Of a DNA stretch of 40,348 nucleotides, positions 8,337-15,818 are shown piece by piece. Origin of the DNA: CAYMEV01 sp964431655 [NCBI: uncultured bacterium] (GTDB lineage Bacteria; CAYMEV01); NCBI GenBank assembly GCA_964431655.1, contig CAYSKJ010000007.1:1-40348 (forward strand), read 5' to 3'. Position numbers and translations under genes: made by a program. Numbering within the stretch: position 1 is the first letter of the stretch; every line of letters starts with the position of its first letter. Under the pieces are notes generated by a model. That model saw only the letters and a list, made by a program, of their open reading frames with translations. It did not search any database and was not told the DNA's origin.

Positions 8337-9014
8337 CTATTTAAGCTTGATCTCACGCTTATAGTATTTTTCACTAAGAGTTTTTCTGTCAAGAGCCATG
8401 AGCTCATTAATCTCCTTTTCAAAGCTGCCCTGATTAATTTCCTCAAGGCGCTTCTGAAGCTGTTTTGCTTTTGGTGCAAGATACTTGGCATACAGCCTTC
8501 TTGCCATAATAGCAGCATTATACTGCACTATCTCAGCAGGGCAGCGCAGAGCACACAGGCCGCACCGGATACAGTCAAAGGACAGGTCGGCAGCAAGGGC
8601 TATATCCCCTCTTTCCAGTGCATTCACATAGTCCATGACCTGAATATCCTGGGGGCATGCCTTTGTACATGTATTGCATGAAACACACCGGAACAGTGAC
8701 GGGTAATATTCCTCAAAGGTTCCTACTGACGCTTCAAGAGAGTTTATATCGTATATAGCCTTTTCCGCGGGAACGAAGGGAATCTGGGCTATGTACATGC
8801 CGTTCTCGATAACCGTCTGGCATGCAAGCCCTGTATATATTCTGTAATCCTTCTCCTTACGGTAAACCGTTGCACATGCACCGCAGAAGCCTTCCCTGCA
8901 TCCTACTCCCCTTTTGAAAACAAATCCGGAATACTCCATTGCACCAACAATAGTCAAACCTTCCGGAACTTTATAGGTCTCTCCCATTATGTGAACCTTA
9001 ATCATTTTCAGCAT
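8337..9014 (-). CDS. Fumarate reductase-like iron-sulfur subunit (2Fe-2S plus two 4Fe-4S)
   Basis: The 225-residue protein has an N-terminal plant-type 2Fe-2S domain with GVGCREGFCGACA (Cys39, Cys44, Cys47) and Cys65. Two ferredoxin motifs follow: CVSCNTCTKACP (Cys110-Cys120) and CIRCGLCALRCP (Cys148-Cys158). The arrangement is that of SdhB/FrdB, but the last site has a complete set of four ligands rather than the pattern of a 3Fe-4S centre. It should pass electrons between the flavoprotein encoded 9 bases downstream and the Hdr/MvhD core. The start at 9014 has AGGAGG about 9 bases upstream, and mvhD ends 6 bases before it. In methanogen TfrB the FrdB-like part is fused to an HdrB-like part; here that part is missing and a separate hdrB gene is present. 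Confidence 0.85.
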   Translation of the reverse strand: MLKMIKVHIMGETYKVPEGLTIVGAMEYSGFVFKRGVGCREGFCGACATVYRKEKDYRIYTGLACQTVIENGMYIAQIPFVPAEKAIYDINSLEASVGTFEEYYPSLFRCVSCNTCTKACPQDIQVMDYVNALERGDIALAADLSFDCIRCGLCALRCPAEIVQYNAAIMARRLYAKYLAPKAKQLQKRLEEINQGSFEKEINELMALDRKTLSEKYYKREIKLK

Positions 9015-9020
9015 ATCTCA

Positions 9021-9440
9021 TTACCTCCTTGCTAAAGGTTTGGGAGCTGGTCCCAAATTTTTTATATTATTGATAAAATCATTCATTGTTTTTGCAAATT
9101 TATTTCCTTCCGATGCCGATATCCACTCCAGTCTCAGTCTTTCTTTTTCAAAACCGAAGGATGTCAGAATCTTTTTCAACAGCTCGATCCTCCTTAAGGT
9201 TTTGTAGTTCCCGTTTTGATAATGGCAGTCGCCCGGGTGGCATCCCCCTATAAACACACCGTCCGCACCCTTTTCAAAGGCTCGCAGTATATGCTGGGGA
9301 TCTACCCTGGAAGAGCACATTACTCTTATTGAAACCCCGTTGGGCCTGTACTCCATCCTGGATGTGCCTGCCAGGTCTGCACCGGCATAGGTGCACCATT
9401 TACACAAGAAACAAACGATCTTAGGCTCAAAGACTTTCAT
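9021..9440 (-). CDS. mvhD: MvhD/FlpD-type hydrogenase delta subunit
   Basis: The 139-residue protein matches the MvhD/FlpD family. It contains CFLCKWCTYAGAD (Cys10, Cys13, Cys16), VMCSSRVDP (Cys42) and GGCHPGDCHYQNGN (Cys67, Cys72), the ligands of its iron-sulfur centre. In methanogens this subunit is the electron bridge between the hydrogenase (MvhG) and the flavin of HdrA. It lies 3 bases after hdrA, exactly where such a bridge is expected, while mvhG and mvhA come three genes later. Family assignment is strong. The immediate electron partner could be the hydrogenase, the fumarate-reductase-like pair, or both. Confidence 0.92.
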   Translation of the reverse strand: MKVFEPKIVCFLCKWCTYAGADLAGTSRMEYRPNGVSIRVMCSSRVDPQHILRAFEKGADGVFIGGCHPGDCHYQNGNYKTLRRIELLKKILTSFGFEKERLRLEWISASEGNKFAKTMNDFINNIKNLGPAPKPLARR

Positions 9441-9443
9441 TAG

Positions 9444-11399
9444 TTAAACTCCTTTCAGTATGGAATCAACCATATTGAATATCTGGCTGTCGGTGAGGTT
9501 TTTCTGCTGTGAAGCCCCTGTCGGACAGGCTGATATACAGCTTCCGCATCCCTCGCACAATACTTCCTCTACCCTGGCTATTTTCTCTGCTGTATCAATG
9601 ACCCTTGCAGAGTAGGGGCAGACAGAGACACATATCCCGCATCCACAGCAATAGTCTTCAATTACCATGGCAATATCGGGGTCATGGTGCAGATATTCTG
9701 ATGAAAGCATAGCTAAGGCTTTGGATGCTGCTGCTGACCCCTGAGCAACTGACTCAGGTATATCCTTTGGCCCTTGCCCTGTACCACAGAGAAAGAATCC
9801 TGCCTTCATTGTCTCTACGGGTCTGAGTTTTGGATGGGCCTCACTTAAAAAACCAATATGGTTTGTTGATAATTTGAGTTTCTTAATAAGCTCCCGTGAA
9901 TCAGGCCCAGGAACCATTGCCATCGCAAGAACAACCATGTCGGCCTGTATTTCGACCTTCTGACCGGTAAGGGTATCAACACCCCATACAGTAATCCTGT
10001 CACCCTCCTGGAAGAGCTTTGCCACTTTCCCCCTTATATAGGTAACCCTTTCTTTTTCTATTGTATCCTGAATAAATTCCTCGTAACCCTTTCCCCCGGA
10101 TCTGATATCAATGTAAAATATAACTGCATTACCGTGGTGGACCTTATGTTTATAAAGCTTGGCATGTTTTGCAGTATACATACAGCAGATCTTTGAACAG
10201 TGGGAATTATGCCTTTCAGGGTCCCTTGACCCGGAACACTGAATAAAAACAATATTCTCAGGCACTTTGCCGTCAGAAGGCCTTCTGACCTCACCTCCCG
10301 TAGGGCCTGTAGCTGATAAAATCCTTTCAAACATAAGGCCGTCGATAACATCGGGATATTTGCCATAACCGTATTCAGCCATTTCTTCAACAGGATACAG
10401 GTCAAATCCCGTTGCGACAATTACAGCTCCGACCTCCTCTTCTATAATGGTGTCATATACATCATAATTAATAGCCTTTGGCTCGCAGACTTCTCTGCAT
10501 TTTCCGCATGCAATAGGCGACAGCCCAAGACAGTTGTCTATATCCAGTGTAAAAGTTGCCGGAATTGACTGGGCAAAAGGTATATATATGGCTTTCCTGA
10601 AGGCAAGCCCCCTGTCATATTCGCTTGGTACCCACACCGGACATACATCAGAGCAGTCTCCGCATATCGTACACAGGTCCGGATCGACATAAGCAGCTTT
10701 TTTCCTGATTTTCACCCTGAAATTACCCACAATACCATCGATATCAACGACTTCGCTATTATTGAAAATTTTAATGTTCGGATGTTTTGATACGCTGACC
10801 ATTTTAGGTGTAAGAATACACTGAGAACAGTCAAGGGTCGGGAATGTTTCCGAAAGCTGTGCCATGTGCCCCCCGATGGAGGGTGTTTTTTCCACAAGTA
10901 CCACCTTATGGCCTGCATCAGCAAGGTCAAGAGCGGCCTGTATTCCGGCAACACCACCTCCAATTACGCATGCTTTCTTTGTTACAGGCACCTTGACAGG
11001 TTCAAGGCTCTCATTCAGTATGACCTTTTCCACCATGCTCTTTATGATTTTTATTGCCTTTCTTGTTGCCTCTTTTCGGTCAGGATGAACCCATGAACAC
11101 TGTTCCCTGATATTTGCTATCTCAAGCTGATAAGGGTTTATACCCCCTTCTTTTGCCGCCTGACGGAATGTAGATTCGTGAAGGGTAGGAGAACAGCATG
11201 CTACGATTACCTTATCCAGCTTATTCTCCCTGATGGATTTGGTTATCAGGTTCTGCCCGGGATCCGAACACATAAAGACATAATCCTGAGCCATGTTTAC
11301 ACCGGGATATTCCTTTATGCTTTTAATTACCTCTTCAATATTTACCGTCTCTGCAATATTAACACCGCAGTGACAAACAAATACTCCTACTCTCTTCAT
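9444..11399 (-). CDS. hdrA: Heterodisulfide-reductase-like subunit A (HdrA), FAD/iron-sulfur bifurcating subunit
   Basis: HdrA has 651 residues. The N-terminal domain has VFVCHCGVNI (Cys9, Cys11) and IVACCSPTLHE, part of the extra N-terminal cluster site. A Rossmann FAD motif, VIGGGVAGIQAA, lies at about 145-156. An inserted ferredoxin domain follows with CTICGDCSDVCP (Cys243-Cys253) and a second set at Cys290-Cys305. A second pyridine-nucleotide-reductase-like half ends in FFLCGTGQGPKDI, and the C-terminal ferredoxin has CCGCGICVSVCP and CEGCGSCISACP. In methanogens this flavin splits electron pairs between ferredoxin and the HdrBC branch. The gene overlaps hdrB by 4 bases (ATGA) and is followed 3 bases later by mvhD. 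Bifurcation here is an inference from the family and the operon. Confidence 0.93.
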   Translation of the reverse strand: MKRVGVFVCHCGVNIAETVNIEEVIKSIKEYPGVNMAQDYVFMCSDPGQNLITKSIRENKLDKVIVACCSPTLHESTFRQAAKEGGINPYQLEIANIREQCSWVHPDRKEATRKAIKIIKSMVEKVILNESLEPVKVPVTKKACVIGGGVAGIQAALDLADAGHKVVLVEKTPSIGGHMAQLSETFPTLDCSQCILTPKMVSVSKHPNIKIFNNSEVVDIDGIVGNFRVKIRKKAAYVDPDLCTICGDCSDVCPVWVPSEYDRGLAFRKAIYIPFAQSIPATFTLDIDNCLGLSPIACGKCREVCEPKAINYDVYDTIIEEEVGAVIVATGFDLYPVEEMAEYGYGKYPDVIDGLMFERILSATGPTGGEVRRPSDGKVPENIVFIQCSGSRDPERHNSHCSKICCMYTAKHAKLYKHKVHHGNAVIFYIDIRSGGKGYEEFIQDTIEKERVTYIRGKVAKLFQEGDRITVWGVDTLTGQKVEIQADMVVLAMAMVPGPDSRELIKKLKLSTNHIGFLSEAHPKLRPVETMKAGFFLCGTGQGPKDIPESVAQGSAAASKALAMLSSEYLHHDPDIAMVIEDYCCGCGICVSVCPYSARVIDTAEKIARVEEVLCEGCGSCISACPTGASQQKNLTDSQIFNMVDSILKGV

Positions 11400-12292
11400 A
11401 AGACCAACTCTCCTAGTATTTTCTTTTCTCTAAGAATGGGAAGTATGTCAAAATTATGATATTTGTTCCAGTTTTTCAGCCACTGGCTCTTTAAAGCAAG
11501 ATAAAGAAGCTCTGTAAAATAAAATACCGGTAATCCCTCAAAATCCGTGAAGGTCTCCTGGGTTTTTTCCTGCATCTGGTCTAAATTATAGGCACATAGA
11601 GGGCATGATGTTATCAGGGCTTCACAACCGGCTCTCCTTGCTGACATAAGAATCTTGTAGGTCCTGTTCTGCACCATGTCCGGGGAGGATACAACCTGAT
11701 ATGCCCCGCAGCACTCAAGTTTATAGGGAAAATCCACCGGTTTGCATCCTATGGTATCAAGAAGCCTTTCAAGGATATCAGGGTCCTCAAACCTGGAGTC
11801 GAGGCTGTATTCCTTGGGCCTGACAAGCATGCATCCGTAGTATGACCCGACCTTCATCCCGTTTAAGGGGTTCTTTACCCTGGATTTTATCTTTGGATAG
11901 CCTATTTCCTTATCCAGCAGCTCCAATAAATGCAGTACTTCAACCGTTCCCCTGTACTGATGGTTTTCTTTATACATGAAATCATTTATCTTTTTCATGT
12001 TTTTTTCAGAAGATTTTACAAAGCTGTTCGCCCTTTTCAATGTATTATAGCACATGGAGCACATGGTAACCAGCTTGTTCTCTCCCTCCTCTTCAACCCT
12101 GAGAAGGTTGCGGAATGCACCCATCTGGAGCATAAGATTGTCCTGAGTCATGGAATAGACAGTACCGCAGCAGTTCCATCTTTCCAGCTCCTCAAGCTCG
12201 ACACCGAGCTCCTGCATAGCAAGGATTGAGCTTTCCTCAAAATTAACTGCTGAGTTCTTCTGGGCACATCCGGGATAATACTTTATTTTCAT
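11396..12292 (-). CDS. hdrB: Heterodisulfide-reductase-like subunit B (HdrB) with two CCG domains
   Basis: The 298-residue protein contains two complete CCG modules. The first has Cys9, Cys41-Cys42-Gly, and Cys78 and Cys81 (MCSMC). The second has Cys154 (YYGCM), Cys194-Cys195-Gly, and Cys230 and Cys233 (SCPLC). In methanogens each set holds a non-cubane 4Fe-4S cluster, and together they cleave the CoM-S-S-CoB disulfide. Because both sets are intact, the subunit should be catalytic, but a bacterium without CoB must use a different substrate or only relay electrons. It follows hdrC by 11 bases and overlaps hdrA by 4 bases. No N-terminal signal or membrane segment is visible, so it is cytoplasmic. 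Confidence 0.93.
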   Translation of the reverse strand: MKIKYYPGCAQKNSAVNFEESSILAMQELGVELEELERWNCCGTVYSMTQDNLMLQMGAFRNLLRVEEEGENKLVTMCSMCYNTLKRANSFVKSSEKNMKKINDFMYKENHQYRGTVEVLHLLELLDKEIGYPKIKSRVKNPLNGMKVGSYYGCMLVRPKEYSLDSRFEDPDILERLLDTIGCKPVDFPYKLECCGAYQVVSSPDMVQNRTYKILMSARRAGCEALITSCPLCAYNLDQMQEKTQETFTDFEGLPVFYFTELLYLALKSQWLKNWNKYHNFDILPILREKKILGELVL

Positions 12293-12303
12293 AAATATTC
12301 TCC

Positions 12304-12741
12304 TTATAAGCCTGCAAATTTTCTGAAAGCACTTACCATTGCTATGGAGGGAAGCTTCTTTCTTTCTGATGGATCAATATTCTCAACATTTATCACAATT
12401 TCCCGGTTTCTGAGTTTAATTTCCCTGTAAGCCTCCATTACCGACGCCACGTCTATGCCTTTGGGACACCTTGAACTGCACTGCAGGCAGGATGCACATA
12501 TCCATATGGTATTGCTTTCCAGGATAGTGTGAAAGTCTCCTGTCTGGGACATCTTCATTACCATGGTAGGAGATATATCCATGAACTCAAGGACCGGACA
12601 GCCGGATGAGCAGTTACCGCACTGATAGCATTTAAATACATCCTGGCCGGATATCTTGGCCACCAGTTTAAAGACAGTATTATCCCCGGCATTGTGTTCA
12701 AGCTTCAATAACTCCTTTGCTTTATTCCTGCATTCTTTCAT
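12304..12741 (-). CDS. hdrC: Heterodisulfide-reductase-like subunit C (HdrC)
   Basis: HdrC has 145 residues and two 4Fe-4S motifs, CYQCGNCSSGCP (Cys38-Cys48) and CASCLQCSSRCP (Cys82-Cys92), framed by helices as in soluble HdrC. It should carry electrons from HdrA to the CCG clusters of HdrB. It lacks the membrane cytochrome partner (HdrE) of the HdrDE system, which fits the soluble HdrABC type. Its start directly abuts the stop of korC with no spacer, and hdrB follows after 11 bases. This junction physically joins the kor genes and the hdr genes in one transcript. Confidence 0.92.
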   Translation of the reverse strand: MKECRNKAKELLKLEHNAGDNTVFKLVAKISGQDVFKCYQCGNCSSGCPVLEFMDISPTMVMKMSQTGDFHTILESNTIWICASCLQCSSRCPKGIDVASVMEAYREIKLRNREIVINVENIDPSERKKLPSIAMVSAFRKFAGL

Positions 12742-13287
12742 CTATTTCTCCTTTTCCGGAAGATAGTTGAAACCCAGATAAAAGGCTTTCTTATTTACAT
12801 CCAGGAACTTGTTCGGAACGGTTTTCTCAATGGCCTTTTCAAAGCTTTCCGGGCTTAAAATTCTGGTATTACCCAGCATGAAGCCTATCATCACCATATT
12901 TGCCACAATCTTTTTCCCTATGCTTTCAGCAAGCCGTGTGGCCGGAATCTTGTACTGAAATATGTTTTTTTTCAAAGTAACGGGTTCTACCAGGTCTTCA
13001 TCATAAAATATCTTCCCGTATTCAACCATACTCCTGCAATGCTTATCATAACCTTCCTGACTCATAGCAAGCAGTACATCAGGATTATCAACCAGGGGAT
13101 ATTTTATCTCTGCATCATGTATGGTTATCTGAGTGGAGCATGCCCCTCCTCTGGCCTCCGGTCCATAGCTCTGTATCATTGAAGCATAGTGCTTTTCGTA
13201 TATGGTTGCACAAGTTCCTATGGCATAACCTGAAAGGATGACTCCCTGCCCGCCAAAACCGGAAATCTTAATCTTCCATTCTTTCAT
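12742..13287 (-). CDS. korC: 2-oxoacid:ferredoxin oxidoreductase gamma subunit (KorC/PorG type)
   Basis: The protein has 181 residues with the family opening ISGFGGQGVILSG, then SYGPEARGGACSTQI and DNPDVLLAMSQEGYDK, which define the gamma domain of pyruvate/2-oxoglutarate:ferredoxin oxidoreductases. This subunit contacts CoA and the alpha-beta core. I chose the ATG at 13287 because GGAGG lies 6 bases before it and the domain begins at once; an upstream ATG at 13323 would add 12 charged residues inside korB with no better ribosome-binding site. The gene overlaps korB by 20 bases, which suggests translational coupling. With korD, korA and korB it gives the four-subunit KorDABC layout. Confidence 0.9.
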   Translation of the reverse strand: MKEWKIKISGFGGQGVILSGYAIGTCATIYEKHYASMIQSYGPEARGGACSTQITIHDAEIKYPLVDNPDVLLAMSQEGYDKHCRSMVEYGKIFYDEDLVEPVTLKKNIFQYKIPATRLAESIGKKIVANMVMIGFMLGNTRILSPESFEKAIEKTVPNKFLDVNKKAFYLGFNYLPEKEK

Positions 13288-14155
13288 CGTTTGCCTCCGT
13301 GCATTTTTTTCTTTTCTTTGCATCAGCGTGCTGAACGTGCTGATAGACCTGCTTCAGCCTGTCATAATAGCTCAGCCTCTCTCTCCGGACAAATACCCCG
13401 ACTTTAAGAGGGTCATCATAGCCTATATTGCATTCCTTGGGGTCAACGCCGTGGGCTATAACCGACCTTGCATGGAATCTCTCCAGAAGATCAAGACCCG
13501 TACCACCCATATTTTTCTTGGCATAAACCGTAGCGCAGGGGGTTATTATCTCCACAAAGCTGAAGCCCCTCCATAAAAGAGCTTCACTTATTGTTTCTAT
13601 AAGCCTTCTTACATGAAGGGTGGTCCATCTTGCCACATAAGAGGCTCCTGATGAGGCCGCCAGATAGCAAAGGTTAAAAGGCTCTTCATAGTTGCCGTAG
13701 GGTGCGGTGGTGCTGTATGCTGTGAGAGGAGTGGTAGGAGCATTCTGCCCCCCGGTCATCCCGTATATAAAGTTATTTACGCATATAACAGTCATATTTA
13801 TATTTCTTCTTGCTGCATGTATGAGATGATTTCCCCCGATAGCAAACAGATCACCGTCCCCTGAAAAAACAACAACCTTAAGGTCCCTGTTTGCTAGAGC
13901 TATTCCTGTGGCAAAAGGAATGGCCCTGCCATGGGTGGTATGAAAGGAATCAAGCTTTATGTATCCGGCCACACGCCCAGTACAGCCTATACCTGAAACA
14001 ACGGCAAATTTATCCTGGGGTATCTGAGATTTTTCTATGGCTTTGGCAAAGGTGGTAACATTTATACCGAGTCCGCAGCCTGAACACCAGATGTGCGGCA
14101 TTCTGTCCATTCTTAAAAGCTTTTCTACAGGATGGTTTTCCAACTGATCATTCAT
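13268..14155 (-). CDS. korB: 2-oxoacid:ferredoxin oxidoreductase beta subunit (thiamine diphosphate-binding), KorB type
   Basis: The 295-residue beta subunit binds thiamine diphosphate and one iron-sulfur cluster. It has HIWCSGCGLG (Cys24, Cys27), SGIGCTGR (Cys58), the ThDP-Mg motif beginning SGDGDLFAIGGNH at about 98, and NFIYGMTGGQNAPTTP, which is typical of 2-oxoglutarate- and related 2-oxoacid-specific enzymes. PCATVYAKKN near residue 207 supplies a further Cys. The reaction is 2-oxoacid + CoA + oxidised ferredoxin to acyl-CoA + CO2 + reduced ferredoxin, and it is reversible. The start overlaps the korA stop by 4 bases (ATGA). The C-terminal 25 residues are Lys/Glu-rich and overlap korC. 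2-Oxoglutarate is the most likely substrate, but a branched-chain or other 2-oxoacid cannot be excluded. Confidence 0.92.
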   Translation of the reverse strand: MNDQLENHPVEKLLRMDRMPHIWCSGCGLGINVTTFAKAIEKSQIPQDKFAVVSGIGCTGRVAGYIKLDSFHTTHGRAIPFATGIALANRDLKVVVFSGDGDLFAIGGNHLIHAARRNINMTVICVNNFIYGMTGGQNAPTTPLTAYSTTAPYGNYEEPFNLCYLAASSGASYVARWTTLHVRRLIETISEALLWRGFSFVEIITPCATVYAKKNMGGTGLDLLERFHARSVIAHGVDPKECNIGYDDPLKVGVFVRRERLSYYDRLKQVYQHVQHADAKKRKKCTEANDERMED

Positions 14156-15309
14156 TTCGCAACCTCCAAAATAGCATTCAGAATATCTTCTATTTTATGA
14201 AAGCCTCCTCCCGGGTGGGTGAGGGATTTCACGGGACACCCGCAGGCAAACCTCTCAACCTCCCTGACCATCTGGCCCATATTAAGCTCAGCTACAACAA
14301 AGCCTTTGACCTTTTTTGCCAGCTCCCGTATTTTGTCATCACAGAAGGGCCATGCAGTTATAAGCCTGAGCATGCCTACCTTGATACCCCTTTTCCTTGC
14401 AAGCTCTATGCCGGGGGCAACGGTTCTGGCAGTGATTCCATAGGATACAACCACCACATCGCAGTCATCCGTGTCAGTCTCTTCCAGCAGTATGATATCC
14501 TTCTTATTTTTCTGAATCTTGTCAATTATCCTGGTAACATTAATAACATGGGCTTTTTCCGTCATGTCAGGATAACCCTTCTCATTATGGGTAAGGCCTG
14601 TTGTGTGTATTGCATAACCGTCGCCTGCCTTTGCAAAATCCGGGACAAGGCTCTTGCCGGCTTCATAGGGGAGGTACTTTTCATGGGACTTATTTGTATA
14701 GGACCTGTTTATAATGTTTATCTTTTCAGCAGGGGGAATTATAACCCTCTCTGTCATATGCCCCACTATTGCATCCGAGAGAACAATTACAGGCAGTCTG
14801 TATTTTTCTGCATAATTAAATGCAGTTATGGTAAGGTCAAAGAATTCCTGCGGTGATTTGGGGCACAGGCCGATAACTCCAACATCTCCATGAGTCCCCC
14901 ATTTTGCCTGCATCATGTCCGATTGTCCCCAATGGGTAGGCAATCCGGTAGAAGGACTGCCCCTCTGAACATTAACAATAACACAGGGAGCCTCCATCAT
15001 ATACCCCAGACCGAGATTCTCATTCATAAGGCTAAATCCCGGACCTGAAGTCGCTGTCATTGACTTGACCCCAGCCCAGGAAGCACCAAGAATTGCAGCC
15101 ATGGACCCTATTTCGTCCTCCATCTGTATGAAAGCCCCGTCCTCAAAAATCGGCAGTCTATAAGACAGTCTTTCAGCTATTTCTGAAGCCGGTGTTATGG
15201 GATAACCTGCAAAAAACCTGCACCCTGCAATAAGTGCAGCTTCTGCACAGGCGATATCCCCCTGCATAAAAAATACACCTTCCAGATATTTGTTATTTGA
15301 AACAGCCAA
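14152..15309 (-). CDS. korA: 2-oxoacid:ferredoxin oxidoreductase alpha subunit, KorA type
   Basis: The 385-residue alpha subunit has FFAGYPITPASEIAERL near residues 32-48, TATSGPGFSLMNENLGLGYM, and VNVQRGSPSTGLPT, motifs of the pyrimidine-binding domain in 2-oxoacid:ferredoxin oxidoreductases. The C-terminal part (VVVVSYGITARTVAPGIELARKRG and ITAWPF) is the transketolase-C-like domain. The GYPITPASE and STGLPT forms are usual in 2-oxoglutarate-type KorA. The start at 15309 is 2 bases after the korD stop, and the end overlaps korB by 4 bases. Its job with KorB is decarboxylation of a 2-oxoacid or its reverse, linked to ferredoxin. Confidence 0.92.
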   Translation of the reverse strand: MAVSNNKYLEGVFFMQGDIACAEAALIAGCRFFAGYPITPASEIAERLSYRLPIFEDGAFIQMEDEIGSMAAILGASWAGVKSMTATSGPGFSLMNENLGLGYMMEAPCVIVNVQRGSPSTGLPTHWGQSDMMQAKWGTHGDVGVIGLCPKSPQEFFDLTITAFNYAEKYRLPVIVLSDAIVGHMTERVIIPPAEKINIINRSYTNKSHEKYLPYEAGKSLVPDFAKAGDGYAIHTTGLTHNEKGYPDMTEKAHVINVTRIIDKIQKNKKDIILLEETDTDDCDVVVVSYGITARTVAPGIELARKRGIKVGMLRLITAWPFCDDKIRELAKKVKGFVVAELNMGQMVREVERFACGCPVKSLTHPGGGFHKIEDILNAILEVAK

Positions 15310-15311
15310 GT

Positions 15312-15575
15312 TTATCTCCCCTCCTTTCTCACTATGTAAATTGCATAATCAGGGCATATAAGCTCGCACAACCCGCAGCCGACACACCGGTCCTTGTTTT
15401 TAACGTATGGAGGATGAAATCCCTTTTCATTAAATCTTTCAGACGGTTCCAGGACATCCCTCGGGCAATAGTTAATACAAAAGTTGCAGCCCTTGCATTT
15501 ATCCTCGATTATTACTATCTCGCATTCTACAACAGCGTGCGGCTTTTTTCCAAAAGGGGTTTCATAAATCTTCAT
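15312..15575 (-). CDS. korD: 2-oxoacid:ferredoxin oxidoreductase delta (ferredoxin) subunit, KorD type
   Basis: This 87-residue dicluster ferredoxin has CKGCNFCINYCPRDVL (Cys27-Cys37) and CVGCGLCELICPDYAIY (Cys64-Cys74), the signature of the KorD/VorD delta subunit. It is the first gene of the twelve-gene minus-strand operon. The ATG at 15575 is preceded by GGGAGGA, a strong ribosome-binding site, and korA begins 2 bases after its stop. It should take electrons from the KorAB active site and hand them to free ferredoxin or directly to HdrA. Confidence 0.92.
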   Translation of the reverse strand: MKIYETPFGKKPHAVVECEIVIIEDKCKGCNFCINYCPRDVLEPSERFNEKGFHPPYVKNKDRCVGCGLCELICPDYAIYIVRKEGR

Positions 15576-15608
15576 ATATTGTATCCTCCCGCCATATTAT
15601 TAAGCAGT

Positions 15609-15614
15609 ATTATA
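15609..15614 (-). promoter_or_regulatory. Candidate -10 element for the kor-hdr-mvh operon
   Basis: On the minus strand a perfect TATAAT lies about 34 bases before the korD start. I see no good -35 hexamer at the expected spacing, so an activator may be needed or the match may be chance. The 243-base gap 15576-15818 holds two further TATAAT-like hexamers and no gene that I can see. Confidence 0.3.
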
Positions 15615-15818
15615 AAGCATAAATATGTTGCCAGTTACGGATTTTTTAACCTGACAGGAAATTATAGGCTTAAAAGGGGGCTCATTGATATTACTGACTA
15701 TCCCGGCTAAAAGCAAGGTATTATATTCCCCTTAGTTCGTTTGATCAGAATAACTTATTTAATATTAGCAAAAGTTGAAAATCAATCAAATTTAAAACTG
15801 TTAATTCATCAAAAAAAG

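Noticed and set aside
14197-14856. A 219-codon plus-strand open frame opposite korA
   Set aside because: It is antisense to a gene with clear KorA motifs and has low-complexity, non-family protein sequence.
4224-15575. Selenocysteine (in-frame TGA) in the Hdr/Mvh subunits
   Set aside because: All expected positions in MvhA, MvhD, HdrA and HdrB are Cys, and no frame is interrupted at a motif.
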